Shown here: positions 53,841-64,000 of the stretch, piece by piece
How the letters are laid out: every line of letters begins with the position of its first letter
Numbering within the stretch: position 1 is the first letter of the stretch
From: Gracilariopsis chorda
Taxonomy: Eukaryota > Rhodophyta > Florideophyceae > Gracilariales > Gracilariaceae
Assembly (NCBI GenBank): GCA_003194525.1
Contig: NBIV01000355.1
Coordinates: 1-64,000 of the forward strand
Direction of reading: 5' to 3'
Length of the DNA: 64,000 bases
Notes under the pieces: generated by a model
Seen by the model: the letters and a program-made list of their open reading frames with translations, nothing else
Told to the model about the DNA's origin: nothing
Databases searched by the model: none
Position numbers and translations under genes: made by a program

Positions 53841-55880
53841 ATGTCATCCCGTCGTCGGGGTGGCCCTTCGAAGGCCGCTTCGGTCCCCGGATCATCCGGC
53901 TTACCGCGTGGTCTGCCCCTGCTTCCGAGGGATATTCTCGATATCCCTGGAGAGGGCGACCGAAATCCGGCTCCTCGAGGTGCCCGCTCTGATGCAGGCG
54001 CCCCACCCGCTCGTCAACCAGCCTCTCAGCCCGCTGTTGCGGCTACTTCCGCTTTGGCGGCTAACCCTGCTGTCACGGAGGGCGAGGCAATGTCATCTCG
54101 GTCTGACGAGTATACGCTCCGCGACGTGGAGGCACACATGCGAATTCTCCAGAACTCGCACGTGGGCCTACTACAGGAGATGACAAAAATCCGGCAACGG
54201 CTGGCTGAAGCCGAAGCTGGGAATGCTACAGAAGACGTCCGTGTTCTACGGTCTGATGTCAACCAGATTATGGAACACCGACAAGTGTCGGCTGCCCTGC
54301 ACGAGCAGGCTGCCGCACGTTTAGACCGCTTGGCGGCCCGTCTTGAGACGGTTGAGCAGACCATCATCGCAGATGCGGTTGCTCCCGGAGTATCGGTTTC
54401 CGAAGGTTCTCGGCACTCACACCGCTCCCGGGACCGCCCGGCAAAGAAGAAGAAGAAGGTCAAGGTGGAATCGGACTCTTCTTCTTCGTCCTCTTCTGAG
54501 GATGAGCCTCATCCAGAGGGTTCTTCTACCGAGTCGTCGGACGCGGAGAACGAACGCTCTCGTCACCGTGCTTCCCGCTCGCGGGCTACTGAAGTCACGC
54601 AGAGTGCTGCGCGAGGCCGTACGAAAGGACGGAGACACCTTGGATTAAAGGAATTGAAGCCGACCAATTTGTTGTATCAAAAGTTACTTTCATACCGATA
54701 CTATCGGCTAGAAGATACCACGCCCCAGAGGACCCCTCGTGGGACGGGTAAGGTCCGAAACCATCTCCGCCAAATGGAGCTCACAATGAAGGCCCACAAG
54801 TTTTCGGGGGAAGATCCAATCCTTGTGTTGGATTTTCTAAGCCGCTTCGTTGCGGAAGCCGATATCCTTCGGATGAGTGAGGCTCAGGCCTATATTGCGT
54901 TGCCGTATTTTCTTACGGGTCTTGCCGAAGATCAGTTCAATTCGGTGCGGGGCTCTACCCGAGCCTCCGAAGGAGGAGTGACTTGCTGGCCGGAGGCGGT
55001 TCAATATCTGTTGCGTTCCTACGCGACAGGAAACGCCATACAAGGCGCAATACTCGCGCTGCGAGACACGAAGCAAAAAGCCGACGAGTCGGAAACTGTC
55101 TATTCGACCCGCCTCAATAAGGCTTTCCACCGTTGTGGCAATGTGTTCTCGGCTGCCGAGCGTTGCACCATGTTCGTCGATGGATTAACCCGAACCATCG
55201 GTGGACTAGTGGCCCGATATCGGGAAAACAATCGCCGGGTTTCTTACCTGGAATTGGTACAGTTTGCCCAAGCAGAGGGAGATGCAGTTCGTGCCCGAGC
55301 TGGGATTGGTTCTCGAACCCGCCGCTTGCTTCATGTAGAAGCGCGGAATGTGCCTCTGCCTCATTCGCGAGGATCAGCCCAGGGGGGTTATGACAACGTC
55401 CACCTGTTACAGGGCGACGAGTCTTTGCCGAGTTCGGAATTGCCGTCGACAACGGAACCGTCTGCCACGGATGTGGACCCCGCATTGTATGTTGGTAGGC
55501 AAGTTCCGGCAATGCCGGTGCCGCACTCTAGTGGATATCGAGCCCAACGCCCTGGATGGAGGGACCCTTTCCCTCCGCGTCAGGAGCGTCGACCGGCAAA
55601 CCCGGAGCTTCTTCGACAGTTGATTTGTCACACCTGTTACAGGCACGGGCATATTGCGCCAAATTGTCTATTGCCCGTTAGGGATATGGCAAAGATTGTC
55701 TCTCACTACGAGTCGTTGACGCCCGCCGAGCGGGAACGTGTCCCCGAGAAGTCGTACCTTCGCGCGAAGGCGGATACTCAGCCTGAGAGACAGGATACTG
55801 TACCACCTCTTGGTGGAAACGTAGCCGCACCTGCGGAATTGCCACCTTCGCAGACTAGCGGCGAAGCTCAGAAAAACTGA
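53841..55880 (+). CDS. gag: E2 gag polyprotein
   Basis: 679 residues from ATG 53841 (MSSRRRGGPSK), the first ATG in the frame. The N-terminal 80 residues are Arg/Pro/Ala-rich. A coiled stretch follows (MRILQNSHVGLLQEMTKIRQ, ARLDRLAARLETVEQTI), then a basic/Ser-rich linker KKKKKVKVESDSSSS, capsid blocks GRRHLGLKELKPTN, FSGEDPILVLDFLSRF, RASEGGVTCWPEAVQYLLRS and YSTRLNKAFHRCGN, and a zinc knuckle CHTCYRHGHIAPNC (C-x2-C-x4-H-x4-C) near residue 600. It forms the virus-like particle and packages RNA. The frame is intact. It ends at TGA 55878 just after the slippery heptamer, so pol is made by -1 frameshifting. Confidence 0.92.
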   Translation: MSSRRRGGPSKAASVPGSSGLPRGLPLLPRDILDIPGEGDRNPAPRGARSDAGAPPARQPASQPAVAATSALAANPAVTEGEAMSSRSDEYTLRDVEAHMRILQNSHVGLLQEMTKIRQRLAEAEAGNATEDVRVLRSDVNQIMEHRQVSAALHEQAAARLDRLAARLETVEQTIIADAVAPGVSVSEGSRHSHRSRDRPAKKKKKVKVESDSSSSSSSEDEPHPEGSSTESSDAENERSRHRASRSRATEVTQSAARGRTKGRRHLGLKELKPTNLLYQKLLSYRYYRLEDTTPQRTPRGTGKVRNHLRQMELTMKAHKFSGEDPILVLDFLSRFVAEADILRMSEAQAYIALPYFLTGLAEDQFNSVRGSTRASEGGVTCWPEAVQYLLRSYATGNAIQGAILALRDTKQKADESETVYSTRLNKAFHRCGNVFSAAERCTMFVDGLTRTIGGLVARYRENNRRVSYLELVQFAQAEGDAVRARAGIGSRTRRLLHVEARNVPLPHSRGSAQGGYDNVHLLQGDESLPSSELPSTTEPSATDVDPALYVGRQVPAMPVPHSSGYRAQRPGWRDPFPPRQERRPANPELLRQLICHTCYRHGHIAPNCLLPVRDMAKIVSHYESLTPAERERVPEKSYLRAKADTQPERQDTVPPLGGNVAAPAELPPSQTSGEAQKN

Positions 55881-55935
55881 GTGTGGGAGCCTCCAGCAAT
55901 GGAGAGGCGTCCCCAACCTTGGGGCCGAAAACGCC
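55871..55935 (+). promoter_or_regulatory. E2 gag-pol -1 frameshift signal
   Basis: Codons CAG AAA AAC TGA give GAAAAAC at 55871-55877 right before the gag stop, exactly as in E1. Downstream, ggcgt (55906-55910) pairs with acgcc (55931-55935) around an inner stem ccccaa/ttgggg (55911-55924). The -1 frame (AAA CTG AGT GTG GGA GCC) is open and enters pol. Confidence 0.65.
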
Positions 55936-58900
55936 TGAGGTTGAGAAGCCTCGCTCCCGGGTCACAATCCTTACGAGAAAATTGGCCACAACAGACGTGG
56001 ACTCAGAGCACCTCGGTGTTCTACGTCGTCCGTGGATACGGTCTCGTAACAACCGGATTCCGGATAGAGTCCTGGTCATGGCAAAGCGAAACTATAAAGT
56101 TTACGCTGACCTAGGTGTTTCCGACCAGTACATGGTTCGGCAATTAGCCGTTCTTGACACGGGCGCTGGTCCAAACTTTTTGGTTCAATCAATGATTCCG
56201 TCTCACTTACGGCCCTGCATCCGAGCGGCGCCGCAATTGGATATCGCGGATGCTAACAATCGGCCACTTTCTACAGTGGGAGTAATCGATTTGCTCGTCC
56301 GGCTAGGCCGGTATGTTGTGAAGCTTGACTTTTTGGTATGCGAGAAGCTGGCAGCGCCAGTTATACTGGGGTGCGACTTCTGCGACCGCTTCGTCGAATC
56401 AATTCGACCGCGAACGCGGACTGTCGAGATGGAAGACGGCACGACGATTCCGATTGTTCGGCGACCCCTACGGAGGGCTTTGAAGAAGCAGGTACCATTG
56501 CCTGCTGCGCAGGAACCAGCCGCTGCTGCGCGGGTATCCACGAAGCTCCGAGTAGTTCGGTCTGTGTGCATTCCGCCTGAATCGCAGGTTTGGGTTACAG
56601 TTGCTTCTCCACAGTGTGGCCTACAAACGGTTCAACCGTTTCCTCATCTACAAGAGAGGAATCAACTTGCCCTTGCCAATGGGATTGTTTTCGTTGAGCC
56701 AGATAAAACTTTTAAGGTACTGGTCGCGAACTTCAGCCGTTATAATCAACGGTTAATGCGCAACCAAGTAATTGGCTCAATGCTTCCGCACCCTGCGGCT
56801 ATCGTACCGACGAAGGTATCCGCTGCCGAGGTTCTCGGGATCCTCGACGCTGAGGAGGGGGAGGAAAGCCGAAGTGAATCGGAAATGAGCCCAGTTAAAT
56901 CGGGAACAGTTAAGCCGAACAGTACTGATAACGCCGCCGAACCGACTTCGTCGGCTGGAGATAGCCTGTCGAAGGAAGAGACGCCGAATTCACCGGAGAA
57001 GGACGTAGCAGCCACTGTGGTGGACAAGCAGGCTGCCTAGCAGGAACTCGAGTCTCTGGACCTTGATCACGTCCCAGAGACTCACCGCAATAAGCTGCGG
57101 CAGATGCTCAAAGAGTTCACGCCCATGTGGGATGGCTCCCTAGGGAAGATTGGAATTACCGAACATCGGATTGATTTGTTCCCGAACACTCGGCCGATTT
57201 CGCAACCCCCTTAGAGGGCAGGACCGACAGCTCGAGAAGAGGAAAAGGCTCAGGTTGAGAAAATGCTCCGAGCCGGAGTTATTGAACCAGCCCAGTCACC
57301 TTGGGCCTCACCTGTGGGGCTCGCTCCCAAAGCTGATGGGTCTTGGCGATTTTGTATCGACTACCGCAAGTTGAATGCGGCTACGGTGAAGGATGTCTAT
57401 CCCATCCCACGAATGGATGAATGCATCGATTCATTGGGCGAAGCGAAAGTTTTCACGACCCTCGACGCTAATTCGGGCTATTGACAAGTCCCTCTTAGGG
57501 CTGAGGACCGTGACAAGACGGCTTTTGTATGCCATCAAGGCCTCTACCGATTCAATCGGATGCCCTTTGGGTTAACTAACGCGCCAGCCACATTTCAACG
57601 CGCTGTGGACATTTTGCTCGCCCGCTTCAAGTGGAAGACCTGCCTGGTTTACCTGGACGATGTTATCGTTTATTCGAGCAACCTGGACGAGCACCTGACC
57701 CACGTACGGGATGTTATGCGAACGTTACGCGATGCAGGCATCACCCTGAAACTCAAGAAGTGTGAGTTCTTTACCGACACTGTGAAATATCTCGGGCATG
57801 TCATCCGTCCTGGACGGCTTGCAATTGATGAAGTACGAGTGAAGTCCCTCAAGGAGGCAAAACACCCGCGAAATCAGACGGAACTCCGATCATTTCTCGG
57901 CCTATGTAATGTTTATCGCCACTTCATCCCGAACTTTGCGGATATTGCAGCACCACTGAATGAACTCCTTCGAAAAGGCCAGCCAGTTACTCTGGAAGAG
58001 TTTGATGACCGGAAGTCAACGGCATTCTCAGCACTCGTTGAGGCAGTGACATCACCACCGGTGCTATCCCTACCAAGGGCCGGATTGCCATACGCCGTTG
58101 ACACGGATGCGAGCGACTATCAGGTCGGCTGCGCCTTGTTCCAAACCACAGAGAGTGGAGATCGATTGCCAATTGGATATTGGTCAAGAAGCCTCAACGT
58201 CCACGAGAGGAATTACTCTGTGTCAGAGAAAGAATGTCTAGCAGTGGTCTGGGCCCTCCAGACCCTGCGCCCCTACCTGATGGGGAATCATTTCGAAGTC
58301 TACACCGATCACTCGGCTTTACGCTGGCTACTCTCTATAGCGGAGCCATCTGGCCGCCTGATGAGTTGGAGGCTGCGCTTGGCAGAATTTGACTTCGAGA
58401 TGAAGTATAAAAAGGGACTCCTGAACACTCAGGCTGACGCACTTTCCCGCTTGGAGACAGCGGCCGAAGCTGAGCCAGTCGATGACCTGGAGATTCCGTG
58501 CTTCCTTTTGGAAGACGGCGAGAGCGATGCCGATGAAGAATCGGAAGGATGGGACATCTACGATGCTGTTTCAGCCGTGTCAGACACGCGACCCGAACCG
58601 GGCTCGTTCGTACCAATTACGCCGGAAGAACTCATCCGGGAGCAGCATACTGACCCATTTTGTACTGGGATTCGGAGCCGTCTGAACGGTGGAGCTGAGT
58701 TGCCCTTCATCACGAACGATCAGGGATTCTTGATCCGAACCGTCGGAGATAGGCCACAGATTGTGGTTCCGCACTCACTCCAATCTCGGGTGCTGACCCT
58801 GTCGCACTATGCGAAATTGGCCGCCCACCCTGGTGGTAGGAAGTCGTACTATACCTTAAAGAAGGACTTCTACTGGCCAGCAATGGCTTTTGATGCGTAT

Positions 58901-59922
58901 GCCACTGTTCGTGGACCTTCAGACTGTGCGAAGAACCGCGTCAAATTGCGGAAGTACTCCAAGAAGTTGGTACTATTCCTGCAAGGGCTCCACTAGAGTT
59001 TGTGGCAATTGATCTGCTCGGAGAGTTCATCCGGACTCGCCGGGGAAACCGGTTTCTACTGGTTATAACCGACCGCTTCTCTAAGCTGGTACGGACAGTG
59101 CCTCTCAAAAGGATCACCGCTGCTACGGTCGCCCAAGCTTTCGTTACACACTGGGTTTTTGTTTATGGACCACCGATTGATCTACTATCGGACAATGGAC
59201 CGCAGTTCGCGGCTAAGTTCTTTCAAGATGTCTGCCGCATCTTGCGGATTCATAATTGGTTCACTACGACCTATCATCCGCAGAGTAACGGCCAGGTGGA
59301 GCGCTTTAACCGCACAATGCTCAACGCATTGCGGACTTTTGTTGCCGATCATCCTTCGGAATGGGATCTCTACAGCGATGCTGTCACTTATGCCTACAAT
59401 ACGCAGGTTCATCTCACTACACAGATCTCGCCATTCGAGCTGGTGCTGTCGCGCGTTCCACCACCGGTGGCTATCGAACCGCAGCCTACGCTGGATACGT
59501 TTCCTTCACCCCGTCTACACAGGGACGCCTGGAAGGACTGGCTGAAGAAGATTATCCCGAAAGCTCAGCAGAACCTGGAAAAGGCACAAGCCGCATACAA
59601 GCGGAACTTCGATGCTCGCGTACGCCGGAATGCCCCACAGATCAAGGAAGGGAGCTATGCCTTCCTTCGGAAGGAATACTACAACCCGGAAAATGAGAGA
59701 CGTCATAAGCTCTCTCCAGTTGCGGAAGGCCCTTTTCGGGTAGTCGCGGTGACCGACACTACGGCTGTCCTTGATATCAAGGGTGCGCATGAGCGTTTAT
59801 CGCTGGATCGCCTGACGCCCGCACCACCACCTGCTACGCAGGCAACGCAGCCGAAGGATTCGGAAACCAGGATGCATCGGATACTACTGCCTTCGAAACG
59901 GAATCGGGTGGACTACCAGTAG
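55874..59922 (+). pseudogene. pol: E2 pol: protease, RT, RNase H, integrase
   Basis: Read in -1 relative to gag. Protease VLDTGAGPNF near 56155. Stops: TAG 57038 and TAG 57212 before RT, and TGA 57482 in NSGY-stop-QVPL, where the family has W. RT: WRFCIDYRKLNAATVKDVYP, FGLTNAPATFQRAV, VYLDDVIVYS (YLDD). RNase H: DTDASDYQVGCALFQ, YSVSEKECLAVVWAL, TDHSALRWLL. Integrase: HHCC-like HYAKLAAHPGG...DCAKN with the first Cys lacking; D-D-E in VITDRFSKLV, LLSDNGPQFA and TTYHPQSNGQVERFNRT; GPY/F module EGPFRVVAVTDTTAVLDI. A one-base loss in a C run near 58980 shifts the frame between ZnF and core, and another near 59860 precedes PDRGLADLP. Homopolymer shifts may be reading errors; the three stops are harder to dismiss. 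Confidence 0.92.
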
Positions 59923-59924
59923 TC

Positions 59925-60996
59925 ATGCCGCACCCGGACCGTGGGTTAGCCGATTTGCCGGTAGCTGAGGAACCTACACAGTCAAAAAACTGCTGCCGCT
60001 CACGTTCATACGCGGATACTGGCCCCATCGGGGATCCTGAGCTCCGCCCCGTCGTCTCAACTGAGGAGGGGGAGGGGACAGGTCAATCTCGATCGCCACT
60101 ATCGCCGTCGCGGACGGATAAGCCTTTGGAGGTCTCTGCGTCCCAGCCGGTGACCACGCCTATTGGGGAAGAGCCAGGAGGTTCGCAGAACGGGAGCGAC
60201 GAACGGGAAACTGTAAAGGACACCGACAATTCGGACAAGAACAACGCCGGAAACCCGGAAAAGCGCTACAGTGAAGATGCTGGAGAAACCGCCCCGCTCG
60301 CGGATAGTATCGCACGGCCGCCACAGACGGAATCCCAGAACCTAACTCCCAATAGGAGGAACGAAACCGGTACGCCGGAAAGGAGTAGGGTACTCCCCAA
60401 CCCTGCCGCAGCACAAGCGGAGAACACGAGTTCGGTACATCTACCACCTTCGCCGTCGTCGACGGAGTCGCCCTCACAGGCCCCGGGACACAGGATAGTA
60501 CGCCGAAACATGACGGACAGCCGGAGATACGGAAAGCTCGCAGTCCGAGAAGACCGACATCAAAGATGAAGCCCAGTCGCATGGGAATGAAGACCAGAAC
60601 TCCGGAAGCCTCAGCTCGAGGAAAACACCATGGTCAAATGAGACGTTGCCTGGTATACAGGATGCCTTATCACCGGGATTAAGGCCGAAGCTACGCGTGA
60701 GCAATAACACTGCCCGGAACGGGAACCACGACAGCAACACCTCCACAGAGGGCACACTCACCAAGCCGCACACCGAGCGGAGTGTCCTCGACGAGGAATA
60801 TGTTATTGACCGCCTGGTTAGTCACGGCTTCGCCCCGGATGGGGAATTGTTGTATCGAGTCCGTTGGTACGGCTACGCCCCTTCGGAGGACACTCACGAA
60901 CCAATTGGGCATTTGCCTCGTTCGAAGGTTCTCCAGTATCACCGTCGTACACGGACACCGATACCGGCTACGCTGGACAAAGCCCAAGTGGGTTGA
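59925..60996 (+). pseudogene. E2 integrase tail, linker and chromodomain
   Basis: The true frame re-enters as NQDASDTTAFETESGGLP...PDRGLADLP, running to 60569 as a Ser/Thr/Pro/Glu-rich linker; after one or more shifts the chromodomain is at 60784-60960: LDEEYVIDRLVSHGF, LLYRVRWYGYAPSEDTHEP, LPRSKVLQYHRR. The aromatic cage positions Y-V-I and W-Y-G-Y are present, and the usual W of TWEP is H. E1 joins the integrase to PDRGLAYLP without a break, which shows the shift in E2 is secondary. The domain is expected to target integration to a modified histone. Confidence 0.75.
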
Positions 60997-60999
60997 CCA

Positions 61000-61398
61000 T
61001 CCATGGTAACGGCCGAGGCCGCTTCAAGCGGAATACACTGCGCTTTAAAGAATCATGCCGCCTCACGCGGACGCAACAATGTGCAGAAGAACCCGCCGTA
61101 TATACGGAAGCCACGTACAGTGGAAAGAAGAAGAAGGAAGATGAAGAAGAGGCCAGGAAACTGGAATGAAGACTACGAAGTACGCTACAGCCGCCTAAGG
61201 CGGAAGCCCTCCCTCCTTAGGCTAATTTTCGGATACCCTCCAAAGGGTGTAGCCCACTGAGAAGGGGGAGGAAGACGAATGAAGAAGCTCAGAAGCCAAA
61301 CCGGCAGCCGCCGGTATGTTTACTTTTCAACGGGGCTTAGCCCCCACGGCCCTATAGGGAAATGTCTATGGATCGAAACGACCTGCCATACAGGCTGT
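61000..61398. other. Region between chromodomain and antisense ORF, purine tracts
   Basis: Purine tract ggaaagaagaagaaggaaga at about 61122-61152 and a second at 61259-61275 (gagaagggggaggaaga) that is almost a copy of the true PPT before the 3' LTR. Between them a hairpin gccgcctaaggcgg is readable near 61190. No sense-strand domain is seen. Confidence 0.5.
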
Positions 61399-63184
61399 CT
61401 ACGCCGAAGGCCCGCCGCCCGAGGTGGTGTTCTTGCCAGCATAGTACTGGGCTCCTAACGCTTGTAGGTCCGACTCATCGGTTACCGCATCCGGTACAGT
61501 AAGGCCGACACCTCGGAGGAAGTCACGGAGAGCCGCAGCACGCGGGGTCATTTCGACAGGTTGAGACGCTTGGTCGGTAGCCGACTGCCCCCAGGGCTCG
61601 GAAGATGACGCAGCCGCCTCGGCGGGGTGGTCAACGGCCTCTATGGCTTCACCACCGCCCGACACAGCGGGTTCCTCGGATTCCCCTGCGGGGCTGCCTT
61701 CATCCTTGGGACTACCGCCCTCAGCAGGATCTTCACCATCGTCATCGATGAAAATGAACCCTCGGGGGTGCCCAGCCGGGATATACCGGTCTTCTCGACG
61801 CCTTTCGCCCGCTTCAGCGGCTGATATCACCTCCCATTTCCATGGGTCAAAATATACGAAGTCGCCGGCGTTGGTGTCACGGCCGGGAGACCGATCAGTC
61901 GGACGACGAACTCCGTCGGAGACCTGGTTAGCAGGCACTCGATCCCAGTCAATCTGGTCAATAAGATCCACCATTTGTGTGGCCTCGCGAGCATTGCGCA
62001 CGGAGCCAAGCACCTCGGATTGGTCCAGATGACGGATAGACTGCCGGACGAGTTCCGGAATGTGCCACAAGCGGTAGGCATCATAGGCCTCGATGAGGAG
62101 GTAAGCCGCGACGCGGACAGTCCACTCAGTGGCAAGGAGACTCCATAAACCTTCAGGTGGGTTGTTGATGAAGTATGAGCCTACATAGGTGAGGCAGGGG
62201 GGAAGCTCCACGTAACACCCTCTTGGGACTTCGACAGCCGGCCAGAAGTCCGGGATTGATAGATACCGTCCTCGACGGGCATGCCCAGCCAGCCTCTCAA
62301 CTTCAGAGCACTGGTAGGGGGCCATGATCCCAAAACGGGAACGCCATTTCCGCTCGAAGCGGAGTCCCTCGAGGTAGGTTGACCGTGATGGACGGCGAAG
62401 GTACCGGAATTCGGCGCGAAGTATAGGCCTCGCCCAGAGGATCAGGTCCTGATAAGGTTGTACGACGTCCGCGAAGCGGTCGAGCTCATCCAATACGTTG
62501 GCAAGGCGGTCACCATACCCCACTTCGCCGAAGGTTCGGTAGAAAGCTACGTCAAACCGGTACTGCACCGGCACGGGATGTTCATTCGGAGCACGAAAGT
62601 GGCGTGCGTACCCAATGCGGGCTAGCTCACTTCGAGCGTACTGCCGAGTCTCGTTCCGAGGAACAAAGAGACAACTCGGACTAACCGCAATGCGGGTACG
62701 CCAATCCCACGAATTGGTGACAGCAACAGGAAGCCCTCCGGGGAGATAACCGTCAACGGCGAAAGAATCAACGAGTTCCGTATCACGAACGGCTTCGGGG
62801 TCAAACCAAGGTGCCTTAGCAAACTCCGCCCCGTGACGATGGGGATTCCTTGAGTGCAACGATCCGGGGTGTCGGCCATCCCCCAAGAGTGGGCAGCTCG
62901 ACTTGACGCCAATCCCAAGCGGGCGCGCGACCGGAAGAACTGGTCCTTGGCCGGCCGAGGCCGGGATGGAAAGGAGCCGATTGCGGAAGAGGTGCCGTTC
63001 GGAACGGAGGGTTGGAGACTTGCATGCGAGCCGTCGAGGACGGAGGTGCGCTAGGGGTGTTTGAGTTGCGGGACATGGCGGGTGACTCTGGTAGAGAAGA
63101 CGGGGGTGAGTTGTTCGTTGGTGTGCGTGGTTCCGAGCAGTTGTCGGCAGACCCGTCGAGGGAGGTACGCTTATATCCACTCAT
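61399..63184 (-). pseudogene. E2 antisense ORF, homologous to E1's, one frameshift
   Basis: Encoded opposite to gag-pol. ATG 63184 (MSGYKRTSLDGS) lies 54 bases inside the 3' LTR boundary and opens a Ser/Pro-rich N-part. Near 62840, in a C or G run, the frame moves by one and then stays open to TAG 61399, giving about 595 residues in all. Conserved core: WFDPEAV, LPGGLPVAVTNSWDWRTRIA, NEHPVPVQYRFDVAFYRTFG, WARPILRAEFRYLRR, LWSLLATEWTVRVAAYLLIE, VLGSVRNAREA, LIDQIDWDRVP, RDTNAGDFVYFDPWK, then an acidic Gly/Glu/Ser-rich part and a small end domain (AALRDFLRGVGLTVPDAV). No signal peptide, membrane helix or known domain is evident, so it is not an obvious env. It would be transcribed from within the 3' LTR on the minus strand. 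Confidence 0.8.
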
Positions 63185-63226
63185 GGTAGCGGGGTCGCGA
63201 ACCGCTTGGCACGGTTGTTCCAGCCT

Positions 63227-63238
63227 GAGAAGGGGAGA
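63227..63238 (+). other. E2 polypurine tract
   Basis: gagaaggggaga immediately before the 3' LTR; plus-strand primer position. Confidence 0.8.
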
Positions 63239-64000
63239 TGTAGTGCAATGGCCCGTCGAGGGTATGCCGCAATCGGTCTTCATAAGGATTTGATCCGCTC
63301 CCGGCTGCCACAACCGTGGTTATGAATGGTATTAGCTTCACTAGCCCCATTTGGGGGTGTCCCTAGGAAGGGTAGTAATTGTGGCCACGTGTGCCGATAT
63401 TGGCCCGATGACGGGTGCGCCGTGGCAAGCCTGCCACGGTTGCACATCTGTACTACAGTAGCCGGCCTTGCCGGGTGGCTAGATATTTCTAGATATTTAT
63501 TTTAATATGTTGAAGTGCCGTATATAAGTGGCGGCACTGCCGCCACTGTACGGAGAAGTAAACCTCAAGGAGGAACTGGGCTCTGTTCATCTAGCCGCTT
63601 GCCGCACGGTCACTAACCCTCCCGGGAATACCGCCGCAACACCGGGTTGAAGCAACCTGCCTCCGTCTTTGAGGAGTCCTGAACCGTCGTTACGGCTATT
63701 TTCTTTATTGTTTTCTTTTGCCTATTATAGGTTTCTTCCGTCATACGGCTTCTGTTTCTCTGCCCTGTTATACAGGTTGGCCCCCATCGTATAGGGATCT
63801 GATTTCCCACTCTCGCGAGTCCTGCGCTCCGCAAGTGCGGCTTGTTTGTTGATCATTTGTCCCACAACCGTTGGCTGGGTACTGTGCTACCACCTCTCGT
63901 GGATTCTCCGACGGAGTCGGCTTGCTTGGCCGGTTCTTACCCTCTGACTGCACGCCCAGTACGGGGTCGCCCGGATTTACACCCGGCTCGTGTCGACCCT
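63239..64000 (+). repeat. E2 3' LTR, truncated by the window end
   Basis: Same start tgtagtgcaatggcc as the 5' LTR; 762 of about 870 bp are present. Compared with the 5' copy it has an extra or missing base in runs of G, C, A or T at nine places and one T/C difference near 63622. The TATA box and palindrome are unchanged (63521-63541). Confidence 0.93.

Larger units (their letters stand above)
52807..64000 (+). mobile_element. Young Ty3/gypsy chromovirus E2, 3' end cut by window
   Basis: Order: 5' LTR, primer site, gag, -1 frameshift signal, pol (protease, RT, RNase H, integrase), linker, chromodomain, purine tracts, antisense ORF, polypurine tract, 3' LTR. Over the 762 bp that can be compared, the two LTRs differ by about nine single-base length changes in homopolymers and one substitution, so insertion was recent. 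Pol nevertheless has three stops and the frame shifts near 58980 and 59860, so this copy is not autonomous as read. E2 is more GC-rich than E1. The chromodomain places it among chromoviruses. Confidence 0.95.

Noticed and set aside
61399-63184. Antisense ORF as an env gene
   Set aside because: It is on the wrong strand for env and shows no signal peptide, fusion peptide or membrane anchor.

Overview
This window is the left end of a eukaryotic nuclear chromosome. It opens with about 860 bp of C-strand telomere (CCCTAAAA to CCCCTAAAAA variants, so the G-strand is roughly TTTTAGGG/TTTTTAGGGG), followed by a subtelomere with a 112-bp satellite, decayed single-copy-like genes and transposon debris. 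From about 37 kb there are intact host genes. Those genes are long and apparently intronless (740 and 890 codons in single frames). With the chromodomain Ty3 elements, the Harbinger element and the piggyBac-like fragment, this suggests a compact, intron-poor alga, most likely a red alga. That assignment is inference; no marker gene in the window proves it.

Layout. 1-858 telomere. 1170-7150: two blocks of the same 112-bp dyad-containing satellite bracket a decayed gene whose C-terminal part looks like a double-stranded beta-helix (2OG-oxygenase-like) domain. 7.9-18.8 kb: at least four degraded genes, including a membrane protein, a possible Ulp1-like protease and a truncated FANCJ/BRIP1-type helicase broken by an 8-bp tandem duplication. 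18.9-24.8 kb: degraded sequence ending in a piggyBac-like transposase fragment. 24965-36652: an old, 5'-truncated Ty3/gypsy chromovirus (called E1 here) with a solo LTR of another family at its left edge and a second copy inserted inverted inside it. 37459-40060: a Harbinger element with clean inverted repeats and a 3-bp target duplication. 40553-50839: host genes for phosphopantothenoylcysteine decarboxylase, a basic-region/TPR protein, a secreted Cys-rich protein, and an LSD1-type histone demethylase carrying an N-terminal ARID domain. A 5'-truncated LINE fragment abutting interstitial telomere repeats lies between the last two. 52807-64000: a second, much younger chromovirus (E2) whose 3' LTR runs off the window.

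How parts work together. E1 and E2 share one architecture: LTR, gag with a zinc knuckle, a -1 frameshift signal at the gag stop, protease-RT-RNase H-integrase, chromodomain, then a long ORF on the opposite strand reading inward from the 3' LTR. The antisense protein is clearly homologous between the two elements although their LTRs are not, so it has been kept as a functional part of this lineage; I recognise no known family in it. This antisense gene and the ARID-SWIRM-amine oxidase fusion are the two most novel things here. Several single-base frameshifts in E2 sit in homopolymer runs, as do nearly all differences between its two LTRs, so some may be sequencing errors rather than true mutations.
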